A DNA stretch of 64,000 bases from JAJFHI01 sp050633705. Its GTDB lineage: Bacteria > Pseudomonadota > Alphaproteobacteria > Rhizobiales > Hyphomicrobiaceae. Below, piece by piece: positions 35,205 to 43,443 of this stretch. Made by a program: the position numbers and the translations under genes. The notes beneath the pieces were generated by a model. The model worked only from the letters and a program-made list of their open reading frames with translations. It was not told the origin of the DNA and made no database searches. How positions within the stretch are numbered: the first letter of the stretch is position 1; each line of letters starts with the position of its first letter. Where the stretch lies: the NCBI GenBank assembly GCA_050633705.1, contig JBOEGZ010000001.1, positions 248,001-312,000 of the forward strand. Direction: 5' to 3'.

Positions 35205-35525
35205 ATGCCGAAGATAAAATTTATTCAGCCTGACGGAACCGAACTGGTTGTCGATGCCAAAGTCGGAATGACCGTTATGGAAGCAGCGAAAGCTGAGGAC
35301 GTCCCAGGTATCGAGGCCGAGTGTGGCGGTGCGTGTGCATGTGCGACATGCCACGTCTATGTTGACGATGCATGGGCTGAGAAAACAGGTCGCCCGGCAG
35401 ACATGGAAGAAGACATGCTCGACTTTGCATTTGATGTTCGCGAACAAAGCCGCCTGTCTTGCCAGATGAAGGTCACCGAAGAGCTCGATGGTTTGGTGGT
35501 GAATGTCCCGCCGAAACAATTTTGA
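35205..35525 (+). CDS. Adrenodoxin-type [2Fe-2S] ferredoxin
   Basis: A 106-residue electron carrier. The cluster ligands are Cys40, Cys46, Cys49 and Cys86 in the spacing C-x5-C-x2-C-x36-C (AECGGACACATCHVYVD and SRLSCQM). This is the adrenodoxin/FdxB/FdVI pattern. The acidic loop MEEDMLDFAFD is the usual partner-binding surface. A ferredoxin reductase gene follows by 85 nt, so the two probably form an NAD(P)H-to-ferredoxin chain for iron-sulfur assembly or a P450-like oxygenase. A hairpin (AACCAAAC/GTTTGGTT, 35532-35557) lies just after the stop. Confidence 0.93.
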   Translation: MPKIKFIQPDGTELVVDAKVGMTVMEAAKAEDVPGIEAECGGACACATCHVYVDDAWAEKTGRPADMEEDMLDFAFDVREQSRLSCQMKVTEELDGLVVNVPPKQF

Positions 35526-35531
35526 TGTCAT

Positions 35532-35557
35532 AACCAAACCGGTGTCGACGTTTGGTT
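35532..35557 (+). other. Hairpin between ferredoxin and reductase genes
   Basis: A perfect 8-bp stem AACCAAAC with GTTTGGTT closes a 10-nt loop, 7 nt after the ferredoxin stop. There is no T-run. It may protect the ferredoxin mRNA end or set the relative expression of the two genes. Confidence 0.4.
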
Positions 35558-35610
35558 GCGATGTCGACGCGACATTTGATGGCTCTTACAAATGACGAAG
35601 GACGACGCCA

Positions 35611-36657
35611 ATGGCTCCGCAAGATGGTGGTGCAAATACGCCAATTGAAACTGATGTTGTGATCATCGGTGCAGGCCCGTGCGGTCTGTTTGCAGTTTTT
35701 GAATTGGGTCTTCTTGATATTAAGTGCCACTTAATCGACATTCTGGATAAAATTGGGGGGCAATGCGCTGAGCTTTACCCGGAAAAGCCGATCTATGACA
35801 TTCCTGCATTACCGATTGTTACGGGCAACGAATTAACCGAGCGATTGATGGAGCAGATCAAGCCGTTTGATCCCCAGTTTCATCTCAATCAACAAGTTGA
35901 TGGTTTGGCCAAGCGGGCCGATGGCCGGTTTGATATTGTGACAGATGCAGGCCAGGCATTCATTGCCAAGGTTGTCGTGATTGCGGCTGGTGGTGGTTCA
36001 TTCACGCCCAAACGTCCTCCACTCAAAGATATCGAAACGTTTGAAGGGACATCCGTTTTCTATGCCGTGCGGCGCATGGACGAGTTTCGTGACAAGGATG
36101 TGTTGATTGTCGGTGGAGGGGATTCTGCGCTGGATTGGACTTTGAGTTTGCAGAAAGTTGCGCGCAGCTTGACGTTGTTACACCGCAGAGATGACTTCCG
36201 CGCCGCACCACATACCGTTGATCAAATGCGCTCCCTGGTTGCTGACGGGAAGATGAAGTTGATTATCGGCCAAGTTACGGAACTTGTTGGAGACAACGGT
36301 GAGCTCTCGTCAGTGGAAGTCAAAACCAAAGAAGGTGGGCAAACACTGTCTTGTAACCGTCTGTTGCCATTTTTCGGCTTGACGATGAAGCTCGGTCCTG
36401 TTGCCAACTGGGGTTTGCAACTTCACGAGAACCTCGTGTCGGTTGATACGGAAAAATTTGAAACCAGTGAAGCGGGTATTTTTGCAATTGGCGACATCAA
36501 CACATACCCAGGGAAATTGAAACTGATCCTGTCAGGTTTCCATGAAGCAGCACTTATGTCACAAGCGGCGCATCAGATCATCTACCCGGATAAAAAATTG
36601 ACATTCCAATACACGACATCGTCTTCAAACTTGCAAAAGAAACTCGGCGTAAAGTAG
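35611..36657 (+). CDS. Ferredoxin--NADP reductase, thioredoxin-reductase-like type
   Basis: A 348-residue FAD/NAD(P)-binding reductase of the TrxR-like FNR class. The FAD motif DVVIIGAGPCGLFAVFELG is near the N-terminus, followed by GGQCAELYPEKPIYDIPALP, which is typical of this class. The NADP Rossmann motif VLIVGGGDSALDW is central. The C-terminal FAD motif GIFAIGDINTYPGKLKLILSGFHEA is present. It lacks the CxxC of thioredoxin reductases. It follows the ferredoxin gene, its likely partner, and is convergent with a GNAT gene. Confidence 0.9.
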   Translation: MAPQDGGANTPIETDVVIIGAGPCGLFAVFELGLLDIKCHLIDILDKIGGQCAELYPEKPIYDIPALPIVTGNELTERLMEQIKPFDPQFHLNQQVDGLAKRADGRFDIVTDAGQAFIAKVVVIAAGGGSFTPKRPPLKDIETFEGTSVFYAVRRMDEFRDKDVLIVGGGDSALDWTLSLQKVARSLTLLHRRDDFRAAPHTVDQMRSLVADGKMKLIIGQVTELVGDNGELSSVEVKTKEGGQTLSCNRLLPFFGLTMKLGPVANWGLQLHENLVSVDTEKFETSEAGIFAIGDINTYPGKLKLILSGFHEAALMSQAAHQIIYPDKKLTFQYTTSSSNLQKKLGVK

Positions 36658-36666
36658 CGACAGGGT

Positions 36667-36718
36667 GTCGGCGTCAGTTAATCTGGCTTTTGGCCGACGT
36701 GAGTTTTTTTGTTTTTTG
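36667..36718 (+). terminator. Probable terminator after the ferredoxin reductase gene
   Basis: GTCGGC (36667-36672) pairs with GCCGAC (36693-36698) over a 20-nt loop, followed by GTGAG and two runs of T. The loop is long, so it is moderate at best. Confidence 0.5.
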
Positions 36719-38002
36719 TCAGCGTTCGAAGAGCTTCTTAAATTGTTGACGCAGGGTGAGCGGCATCCAGTTCCAAATATTCTTCATCCACCCGCGCAGA
36801 AAATTAAGATAAACGCGACACCAAACATGCCCGGCAAATGAAACTCCGCGGGCCCAGTCTTGGACGACGACGGTGTCATCACACCATTCCAATTTATAGC
36901 GATCCCCTGGAGCCAGGAGGTCATAGATTTCTATGCCCTGTTCAATGGCCGCAGCAAATGTCTTCTCTAATAGATAAATGCCAGCGCCGACTTTCTCGTA
37001 ATTGATATCGAATACGATAATGTGCAGCGCATTACGCCCTTTGCATTGGAACGCAATTTCAGCAGCGATGAGTTCACCGTCGCAGAACACGCCACGAAAA
37101 ACATAGCCAGTCTGGTGTGCGCTTTTTTCTGCAACGTCTGTGAAAAACTTTGTTGTGCGGGGATCAGCAAGGGCTGGTGAAGCCCGCCCACGGGCTACCA
37201 ACCAAATTTGCTTTAATTCCAGAGCCTGGATTGTCAGAGCTTTGGCTTCTGCGCCTTGTTCAACTTTTCGAAATTCAATGTTGCCGCGTTCTTCAAGACG
37301 CCGGCGCAAGCGCCCACGGTTGCGCCGCGCACGGCGCGAGCAGTGCTGATCGGCATAAGTGTCATAGTTTTCAAATTTCGCCAGGTTTTCGCTGGGTGCT
37401 AAAACCTCGTTGCTTGGCGTGGCAGCGATGGCTGGTAACAACTTCGCAATTTGTGAATCTGCACGAACACGCCGTAACTGAATATAATCGATGTTGCCAT
37501 CGCCCTGCAAAAGGGCCCATGCTTGTTGTAAAACTGTGTTGCTCGCGGTTGTGTCGACGAGCACATCGCCGTATTGCGATACAGGCTCGCCCATCCAGGC
37601 GAGAACCTTAAGTCCTGTTTTTTTGGTTATGACCAGTGGCCATACCATGATGAGGCGGCCGTTCTGACGGGCTGTCAGAATAGAGAGCTGGTGTGCATCC
37701 TTACCGTCTTTGTCAAGAAAGGCGTTGCACCAATGCCAGCACCAGGCGAACGTCTGGAAGACCTGATTGCCTTGACCTGCAATTTCAAACAGATCATTCC
37801 AGTCGTCTTCAAGTGCATCAAAATCGGCGCGTGATTTGACCCAGTTAAATTCGAGGGCTTTGTCGGCCACTGCACCAACTTCGTTGGCTGAGCGGTTCGA
37901 CACACAATGAAGCTCACCGTCATTCGCGATTACGGATGGCTTCGTTTTCTCTATGACGTATTTGGGGGTCGCACGCGTTGGGGTCGCGAGTGTTTCCGAC
38001 AT
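36719..38002 (-). CDS. GNAT-family acetyltransferase, CelD/BioF2-like
   Basis: A 427-residue protein of the CelD/FemAB-like GNAT group often found with exopolysaccharide genes. The N-terminal 45 residues are variable. VFQTFAWCWHWCNAF and GRLIMVWPLVI belong to the first GNAT half. RRARRNRGRLRRRLEERGNIEF and the second half AAEIAFQCKGRNALHIIVFDINYEKVGAGIYLL give the acyl-CoA site. DLLAPGDRYKLEWCDDTVVVQDW is the family C-terminal signature. The substrate is unknown. No polysaccharide operon is visible beside it. Confidence 0.82.
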   Translation of the reverse strand: MSETLATPTRATPKYVIEKTKPSVIANDGELHCVSNRSANEVGAVADKALEFNWVKSRADFDALEDDWNDLFEIAGQGNQVFQTFAWCWHWCNAFLDKDGKDAHQLSILTARQNGRLIMVWPLVITKKTGLKVLAWMGEPVSQYGDVLVDTTASNTVLQQAWALLQGDGNIDYIQLRRVRADSQIAKLLPAIAATPSNEVLAPSENLAKFENYDTYADQHCSRRARRNRGRLRRRLEERGNIEFRKVEQGAEAKALTIQALELKQIWLVARGRASPALADPRTTKFFTDVAEKSAHQTGYVFRGVFCDGELIAAEIAFQCKGRNALHIIVFDINYEKVGAGIYLLEKTFAAAIEQGIEIYDLLAPGDRYKLEWCDDTVVVQDWARGVSFAGHVWCRVYLNFLRGWMKNIWNWMPLTLRQQFKKLFER

Positions 38003-38187
38003 TTCAAAAGCCTTGATTTACCAAAATGACCCCTACAATTAAGCAAACCCTATGCCATTGTTTGGTCAATTCGCACGCAAAGAAGGCCACCCTCAAAAGT
38101 CGATACAACCGCCAGATTTGTTAAGGCGATAACCTCAGTGAATGGGTGCCAAGATCAATCGAATTTGGCATGGCAAGCCTTAAAAAA

Positions 38188-38640
38188 CTAAGAAGTATGC
38201 GCCAGTTGGGCCCCGCTTAGGAGCACCAATGCAATGGTGAGTAGCCAAAGTGTAAATCTAGCCCGCCGTGTTGAACCTGCAGCCTTGAATATCAACAGCG
38301 TTGCGATCATGCCGGCTGTGGCAAGGTTAACGATCAAAGCACCGCCCAAACCAATGCCAAAACCGTTTGCTTTTGGAACAGCCAACTCAAGAAACAGCCC
38401 CCCAGCGTGCCCAATTAAGACACCACCCAGGAGCCTTGGCCAAAAGCCAGTGGTTGGGTTGGGGAGTCCAAAAATTTTGCAGACGAGAAGAGGGGCGGCA
38501 ATTAACAGCAAGCCCGAGGCAAGTTTGAAAATTAAGTCGAGATAGAGAAGGTTCTGCAATAAAACTCGCCTTGGTGCCAGATTAGCCTTGGCCCGATGGT
38601 GACAGTTGCTCTCAACACAGCAGATGTGACGCGACAGCAT
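38188..38640 (-). CDS. Four-TM membrane protein of unknown function
   Basis: 150 residues with four hydrophobic segments, e.g. LIFKLASGLLLIAAPLLVCKIFGLP, LLGGVLIGHAGGLFLEL, GLGGALIVNLATAGMIATLLIF and LWLLTIALVLLSG. The first 28 residues are Cys- and His-rich and probably not translated. A TTG near 38557, preceded by AAGGCGAG and starting at LQNLLYLDL, looks a better start than the ATG at 38640. I recognise no family. Confidence 0.6.
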   Translation of the reverse strand: MLSRHICCVESNCHHRAKANLAPRRVLLQNLLYLDLIFKLASGLLLIAAPLLVCKIFGLPNPTTGFWPRLLGGVLIGHAGGLFLELAVPKANGFGIGLGGALIVNLATAGMIATLLIFKAAGSTRRARFTLWLLTIALVLLSGAQLAHTS

Positions 38641-38734
38641 TTACGGCCACGGTACCGCCAAGCCTGAAAAAAGAAAGAGGCTAAAGTTTTAACATTTCAC
38701 CCGATGCCATCGCGCAAAGTGTGTCGGCTAATAC

Positions 38735-39307
38735 TTATTGGATTTTTTGATCCTGGGCAGCCCACCAATCGATCGAGCCGAACTTCGGCCCTTTGTTTTT
38801 TTCAGCCGGTGTATCAAACCAATCGAACGCCCCCGTTTTTGCAACGGTTTTGCGCCGGACAACATCTGAAGTGAAGTCGCCTGCCAAATAACGATTTAGC
38901 GAAGCCTTGATGATTTTTGTTTTGGCTGATGTGCAGTAATCTTCCTGCTTTGCCACGGCGCGGGCGACACCACGAAACGCACTGTCGTGAACCTGGTTGA
39001 GCTTGCTGATTTGCTCAACGGGCAGACCGGTCAGCGATTCATTTTGTAGAAATTTACTCTTAAGGGCTTCTTTGTCGAAATTGTAACCACACCGCACGGC
39101 ACGCGCGGACACTTTGCCGAGTTGGTAAGCACGTTTGATTGGCGTGTCTTGTGGAGCTTTTGCGACTTGGGCTTTGGCTTTTGCAGCATCTTCGCTGCCA
39201 AACAGTGCACCGGTCGTCAGGCCGCTGGCTCCAGAACATCCTGCGAGCAACAGGCTCGCCAGCAGACATGCCGCTGAGAGCGGTGATACACTTGAAAATT
39301 TAACCAT
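38735..39307 (-). CDS. Lipoprotein of unknown function
   Basis: A 190-residue protein with a lipoprotein signal: hydrophobic stretch LSAACLLASLLLAGC, with the lipobox Cys at residue 24. The mature part has a charged linker, then a helical domain with two Cys (RCGYNFDKEALKSKF and EDYCTSAKTK) probably disulfide-linked. A Trp-rich end (FDWFDTP, IDWWAAQDQKIQ) follows. Likely anchored in the outer or inner membrane facing the periplasm. Function unknown. Confidence 0.75.
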   Translation of the reverse strand: MVKFSSVSPLSAACLLASLLLAGCSGASGLTTGALFGSEDAAKAKAQVAKAPQDTPIKRAYQLGKVSARAVRCGYNFDKEALKSKFLQNESLTGLPVEQISKLNQVHDSAFRGVARAVAKQEDYCTSAKTKIIKASLNRYLAGDFTSDVVRRKTVAKTGAFDWFDTPAEKNKGPKFGSIDWWAAQDQKIQ

Positions 39308-39543
39308 GGCTATATGCCCCCGAAGTCCCGATCATTGACCCGAATCATCCCATCCCGGACGTCGCCAGAACATTGCCGACCCCAAGGGCTGGGTCAATGG
39401 ATTGACCGTCCTTAAACCTGACTGCCCCCAGTTTAAGGCATTTTCGTGCGCAAATTAGCAGGTTCATGCCGAAAACCCAAAAATTTTACCCGTTTGTGGC
39501 GCTGCCAGCGCAGATTTTTATGGCCAGGCCCTAATTTATTGCC

Positions 39544-40719
39544 TCAGCGCATAAGAGACTGCATCGCCTGATCCAGACCCTTGAGCGTCATCGGATACAT
39601 TTCTTGGCGCACCAAAGACTGGATCATCTGGGTTGATTGTGTCCAATCCCAATGTTCTCTGGCAACGGGATTGAGCCAAATGACGTTTTCATAAATGTCT
39701 GTGACGCGTTGCAACCATACGGCGCCAGCTTCCTCATTGAGATATTCGGAGGCGCCTCCAGGAACAGCAATTTCGTAAGGGCTCATTGCGGCGTCGCCAA
39801 CAAAGATGACTTTGTAGTCTGAACCATATTTGTGCAGAACATCCCAGGTCTGGACCTTATCAGTCCAACGGCGTGCATTGTCTTTCCACACATAGTCATA
39901 AAGGCAATTGTGAAAGTAGTACCATTCAAGGTGCTTGAATTCGGAACGTGCGGCGGAGAAAAGTTCTTGGGCTTCGCGAACATGCCAATCCATTGAGCCG
40001 CCGACATCAAAGAACATCAGCACCTTGACTGCGTTGCGCCGTTCCGCACGCATTTTAATATCCAGATAGCCGCGATGTGCCGTGCCCTTGATTGTGGCAT
40101 CAAGATCGAGTTCTTCTGCTGCGCCTTGGCGCACAAATTTGCGCAAGCGCTTGAGCGCGATTTTTATGTTTCGCGTGCCAAGTTCGACGTTGTCGTCAAG
40201 ATCTTTGAATTCACGCTTGTCCCAAACTTTGATGGCGCGTCGGTGTCGGCTTTCTTTCTGGCCAATGCGAATGCCAGCAGGGTTGTAGCCATAAGCACCG
40301 AATGGTGAACGTCCACCCGTACCAATCCATTTGTTGCCACCGGCATGACGTCCTTCTTGTTCTGCAAGACGTTTGCGTAACGCCTCCATGATTTCATCCC
40401 AATCGCCAAGGGCTTCAATCTCGGCACGCTCCTCCTCCGTCAGATAGAGCTCGGACATGGCGCGTAACCACTCTTCGGGAATTTCGCCGGTTTCATCTTC
40501 GCTCAACAAATCAAGCCCGCGAAACACATGCCCAAAGACTTGATCAAAGCGATCGAGATGGCGTTCGTCTTTGACGAGCGTCGCCCGGGCCAAGTAGTAA
40601 AAATCCTCCACACGTCGATTTGCTAGGTCGGCCTTTAAGGCGTCCATAAGCGTCAGGTATTCCCGCAATGAAACGGGAACGTTGGCTGATTTCAATTCAT
40701 GAAAAAACGAAACAAACAT
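39544..40719 (-). CDS. VWA-domain protein, CoxE-like
   Basis: 391 residues from the ATG at 40719 (MFVSFFHELKSANVPVSLREY). The N-terminal helical region ends in a charged stretch with NKWIGTGGRSPFGAYGYNPAGIRIGQ, typical of this group. The VWA domain follows: the MIDAS-like VLMFFDVGGSMDWHVREAQELF has DxGxS in place of DxSxS. Such proteins act with MoxR-type AAA ATPases as metal-insertion or protein-remodelling chaperones. The matching MoxR gene is at 50412-51266 rather than adjacent. An upstream in-frame ATG at 40833 overlaps the porin terminator and is unlikely. Confidence 0.88.
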   Translation of the reverse strand: MFVSFFHELKSANVPVSLREYLTLMDALKADLANRRVEDFYYLARATLVKDERHLDRFDQVFGHVFRGLDLLSEDETGEIPEEWLRAMSELYLTEEERAEIEALGDWDEIMEALRKRLAEQEGRHAGGNKWIGTGGRSPFGAYGYNPAGIRIGQKESRHRRAIKVWDKREFKDLDDNVELGTRNIKIALKRLRKFVRQGAAEELDLDATIKGTAHRGYLDIKMRAERRNAVKVLMFFDVGGSMDWHVREAQELFSAARSEFKHLEWYYFHNCLYDYVWKDNARRWTDKVQTWDVLHKYGSDYKVIFVGDAAMSPYEIAVPGGASEYLNEEAGAVWLQRVTDIYENVIWLNPVAREHWDWTQSTQMIQSLVRQEMYPMTLKGLDQAMQSLMR

Positions 40720-40798
40720 GGCACCTGTGCTTGGCGGGGCGTGTGGACGGTCTTTGTCGATATTGTCGTCAGATATATAGGAGAAAAATCGAAAAAAG

Positions 40799-40830
40799 AA
40801 AGCCGCCCCCAAAGACTGGGAGGCGGCTTT
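40799..40830 (-). terminator. Intrinsic terminator of the porin gene
   Basis: AAAGCCGCC (40799-40807) pairs with GGCGGCTTT (40822-40830). On the minus strand the stem is followed by CTTTTTTC. It lies 59 nt past the porin stop. Confidence 0.85.
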
Positions 40831-40888
40831 CAATTTCTAATGGCGCTGGACGGATGAATGGCGCAAGAGGCGTTTTACCGTCTTTGAT

Positions 40889-42217
40889 CTAAAAGGCGAT
40901 CAGGCCGCCAAAGACAATAAAGTCGATATCATCAAGCTCAGTGGTGCCACCAGCACCCGAGAAATCGCCTTCAATGTTGCGGTATTTCAACCAAACCGAC
41001 ATCGACGCATTATCGATTTCTTGCACCAAGCCAACGCCCCAACGGGTCAATTCACTCGATGAAATACCGGCATCGAGAAGGTTGTCGGAAACTTGGTCGT
41101 AGCTCTGACCGAATTCGCCAAACAGAATAGAATGACCTACAGGCATAACACGTGCGCGAATGCCGCCTTTCACATAGTACTGCTCGTTGTCAGGAGCCGC
41201 GATCAAACCTGCATTTGGTAGAAGATAGTTGAAGTTATTATCCTCACGACCGTATGCGCCATAAAGGAACAAGCCGGTCTGTAGGTGTTGCAAGTAACCG
41301 CCGACTTGTGTGAATGACGAATCAAGCCCGCCACCGGCTGTGATGTTGGGTCGATCATTGTTGTCGGTGTTTTGCGAGTAGGCGGCAGCCACGGCCAAAC
41401 GGAAGCCAAGACCTTCGCCTGTGAAGCGGGCTGCAACGTCCCAATAGTCATCTTCGCCCCAGCCTGCCGACGCTGAAAATCCACCCCACACAGGCGTGTC
41501 ATAGCGCACACCGTTGGTTGTCAGGCCATGGCAATCACCGCCTGTGCCAAAACCGATGCTGTGGCAATAGGCAACGTCGCCGTAACGAACGGTATTGCCA
41601 TTGGGCAAAGCCAAGCGCGCGCCGTTCGAATTGGCGAAGTATCCGGCACCGTCATACATGATCCAATTGCCCTGCAGAATTGAACCAGAGCTGTCGACCA
41701 GCAACGCGGCATTGTCAGACGCTTGGGAAAGCAAGCCGACACTCACCTGGCCAAGGGTTTGGCTGCGCAAGAACCATTTTGATTGATAAATCGAAAGGCC
41801 CGCTCCGCCATCATCGTTATCTTGATCGAGGTTCAGTAGAGGATCGCTTGATTGGGCTTCAATCTGAAGAACGTATCCCGCCGACCAGTCTGGTGAAATA
41901 CGAGCTGTTCCGGTCAACTTGAAGTGCGTTGCGATACCTTCGCCCATGCCTTGAACATAGACGTTGTCTTCAGAGCCATCATCCCAATAGGCGATTTGCT
42001 CAGCGACCCAACCTGAAATTCTAAGAGAGACTTTACGGTTGCCTTTGCGCACCGTTGTGGCTTCGAGCTCTGCAATGCGTTCTTCCAGATCAGCACAGCA
42101 GTCGCCACCAAAATCGGCAGCCTGAGCGCTGCTTGTTGCAAAGCATGCTGCCAATAAAGCGGCTGCGAAACTCGTGCTCAAGCATGTTCTGCTTGAATGC
42201 GACGTAATACTCTTCAC
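40889..42217 (-). CDS. Porin, Porin_2 family
   Basis: Outer-membrane trimeric porin of the alphaproteobacterial Porin_2 family, 442 residues. A signal peptide ending SSAQAADFGG is followed by the family N-terminus CCADLEERIAELEATTVRKGNRKVSLRISGWV, a short coiled coil leading into the barrel. Strands continue with alternating aromatic residues and it ends in FVFGGLIAF with a terminal Phe, the outer-membrane insertion signal. It starts with GTG at 42217; GGGGAG lies 8 nt upstream. A 27-bp palindrome lies about 200 nt upstream. Confidence 0.93.
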   Translation of the reverse strand: MKSITSHSSRTCLSTSFAAALLAACFATSSAQAADFGGDCCADLEERIAELEATTVRKGNRKVSLRISGWVAEQIAYWDDGSEDNVYVQGMGEGIATHFKLTGTARISPDWSAGYVLQIEAQSSDPLLNLDQDNDDGGAGLSIYQSKWFLRSQTLGQVSVGLLSQASDNAALLVDSSGSILQGNWIMYDGAGYFANSNGARLALPNGNTVRYGDVAYCHSIGFGTGGDCHGLTTNGVRYDTPVWGGFSASAGWGEDDYWDVAARFTGEGLGFRLAVAAAYSQNTDNNDRPNITAGGGLDSSFTQVGGYLQHLQTGLFLYGAYGREDNNFNYLLPNAGLIAAPDNEQYYVKGGIRARVMPVGHSILFGEFGQSYDQVSDNLLDAGISSSELTRWGVGLVQEIDNASMSVWLKYRNIEGDFSGAGGTTELDDIDFIVFGGLIAF

Positions 42218-42415
42218 TTACTTACTCCCCGTCTACTCGCTACATAAAGACGTACTCACGCCCGGCTGGTACGCAGAGCTTTCGACCCTTAGTGTGGTCG
42301 TTGCTCATTCAGCAAAGGGTTACAACGGGGTGGAAGTTAGGCAGAAATGATTTGAGATTGAAGAGGGCGGTTGCAAAAGAAAGCAGCTTGGTCATTTTGT
42401 TGCGAAGAGGTCACG

Positions 42416-42442
42416 TATTTGTCCACAGGCTGTGGACAAATA
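42416..42442. promoter_or_regulatory. 27-bp near-perfect palindrome with DnaA-box-like halves
   Basis: TATTTGTCCACAG is followed by one G and then its exact reverse complement. Each half holds TTGTCCACA, one base from the DnaA box TTATCCACA. It lies in the 321-nt gap upstream of the porin gene and downstream of a small membrane-protein gene. It could be an operator for a dimeric regulator; the absence of a T-run argues against a terminator. Confidence 0.55.
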
Positions 42443-42538
42443 TGTCCTCAAAGCCATGAAATTCCGGTGTTTTTGGCGTTTGTTTTGCTCTAGTTGAGGG
42501 GATGGTGTGGCTGAACGTTGCGCGTTATCGACAACACA

Positions 42539-42997
42539 TCAGCCATCTTGGACGGTTGGTGATCGCGTTGCGTCGTCACTTCTGCTTTGCATGAGATGAC
42601 GGGCAAACAAGGCAACAACGACAACGATCAGCGCGAGCGAGTGGGTCACTTTTACGATGTTTGGCCGATGTGCGTACTCTAGCAAGACAAAGCGCTCGTA
42701 AAAAAGAGGCTGGAAGCGTTCGATCTGGCCGTATGACACGCGATACTGATCCATCATGGCATCAAGCATTTGATAAGCGTTGATCAGAGCCTGTCCATTG
42801 ATGAAGTCAAACAGGCCGATTCCAACGATCGCGAAAATGCGTGCAAACGGGCTTAAGCGATCAACGGCATCGTCGTAGATGAAGAGCAGTGCGAAGACGG
42901 CGATATGTACGGTGACAAAAAACTGCCAAATAAAATCGACCTGCTCGCGCGCGTGCAAGATCGCCTCGATCAATACTGGTTCTTGGATCGTTTCCAT
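42539..42997 (-). CDS. Small membrane protein of unknown function
   Basis: 152 residues with three clear hydrophobic helices (FFVTVHIAVFALLFIYD, IFAIVGIGLFDFINGQALINA, LALIVVVVALFARHL) and a soluble segment of about 50 residues between the second and third, rich in Tyr and Gln. Not a recognised family. Single gene. Confidence 0.65.
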   Translation of the reverse strand: METIQEPVLIEAILHAREQVDFIWQFFVTVHIAVFALLFIYDDAVDRLSPFARIFAIVGIGLFDFINGQALINAYQMLDAMMDQYRVSYGQIERFQPLFYERFVLLEYAHRPNIVKVTHSLALIVVVVALFARHLMQSRSDDATRSPTVQDG

Positions 42998-43443
42998 TTA
43001 CTGCCCCCAACTGACCGGGTTGTGTCTTGCCGGCGCGTGTGTCGCGCGCGGTTTTCTTCGAAACAGGAAATCCTCAGTTGTGTCTTGTCGAGAATTGCCT
43101 GCCCCATTCCGCGACATAGAGAACAAGTCCTCATCGAAAAGTCATAACATTTCGAACCCGTCGGTGACATTGGCTCGCCCGCCGTGGCCTCATCGCATCG
43201 CTTGGTTGCGGTAAAACGCCCAAAAGTTGGGCGACCATGGCCGACTTGAGCGTCTATTCGGGCAGAATAATTCCGCACTGCGCAATGCGCGCATTATAGT
43301 CGTTTGTGCTTCAAGGTGCGTCACCTGCGTCACCTGAAAAACAAGCCATAATAGTGCCTTAGTTGCGCTGCGCAGTATCAAGCGTCGGTGTTCAGTTTTT
43401 CTAATTCCATGTCGGAACAGCAGTTTGGAGCGCCCAAACATTG
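42998..43443. other. Divergent intergenic region upstream of opgG
   Basis: About 445 nt without a gene. It contains a small hairpin CGCCCAA-AAG-TTGGGCG (43217-43233) and a short direct repeat GCGTCACCT (around 43318-43336). It should hold the opgGH promoter. Confidence 0.45.

Noticed and set aside
35205..36657. Ferredoxin and reductase genes as part of a nif or P450 operon
   Set aside because: No oxygenase, P450 or nitrogen-fixation gene lies on either side.
42416..42442. DnaA-box-like palindrome as a replication origin
   Set aside because: Only two imperfect boxes, no AT-rich unwinding element, no dnaA, parA/B or hemE next to it; kept as a regulatory palindrome only.
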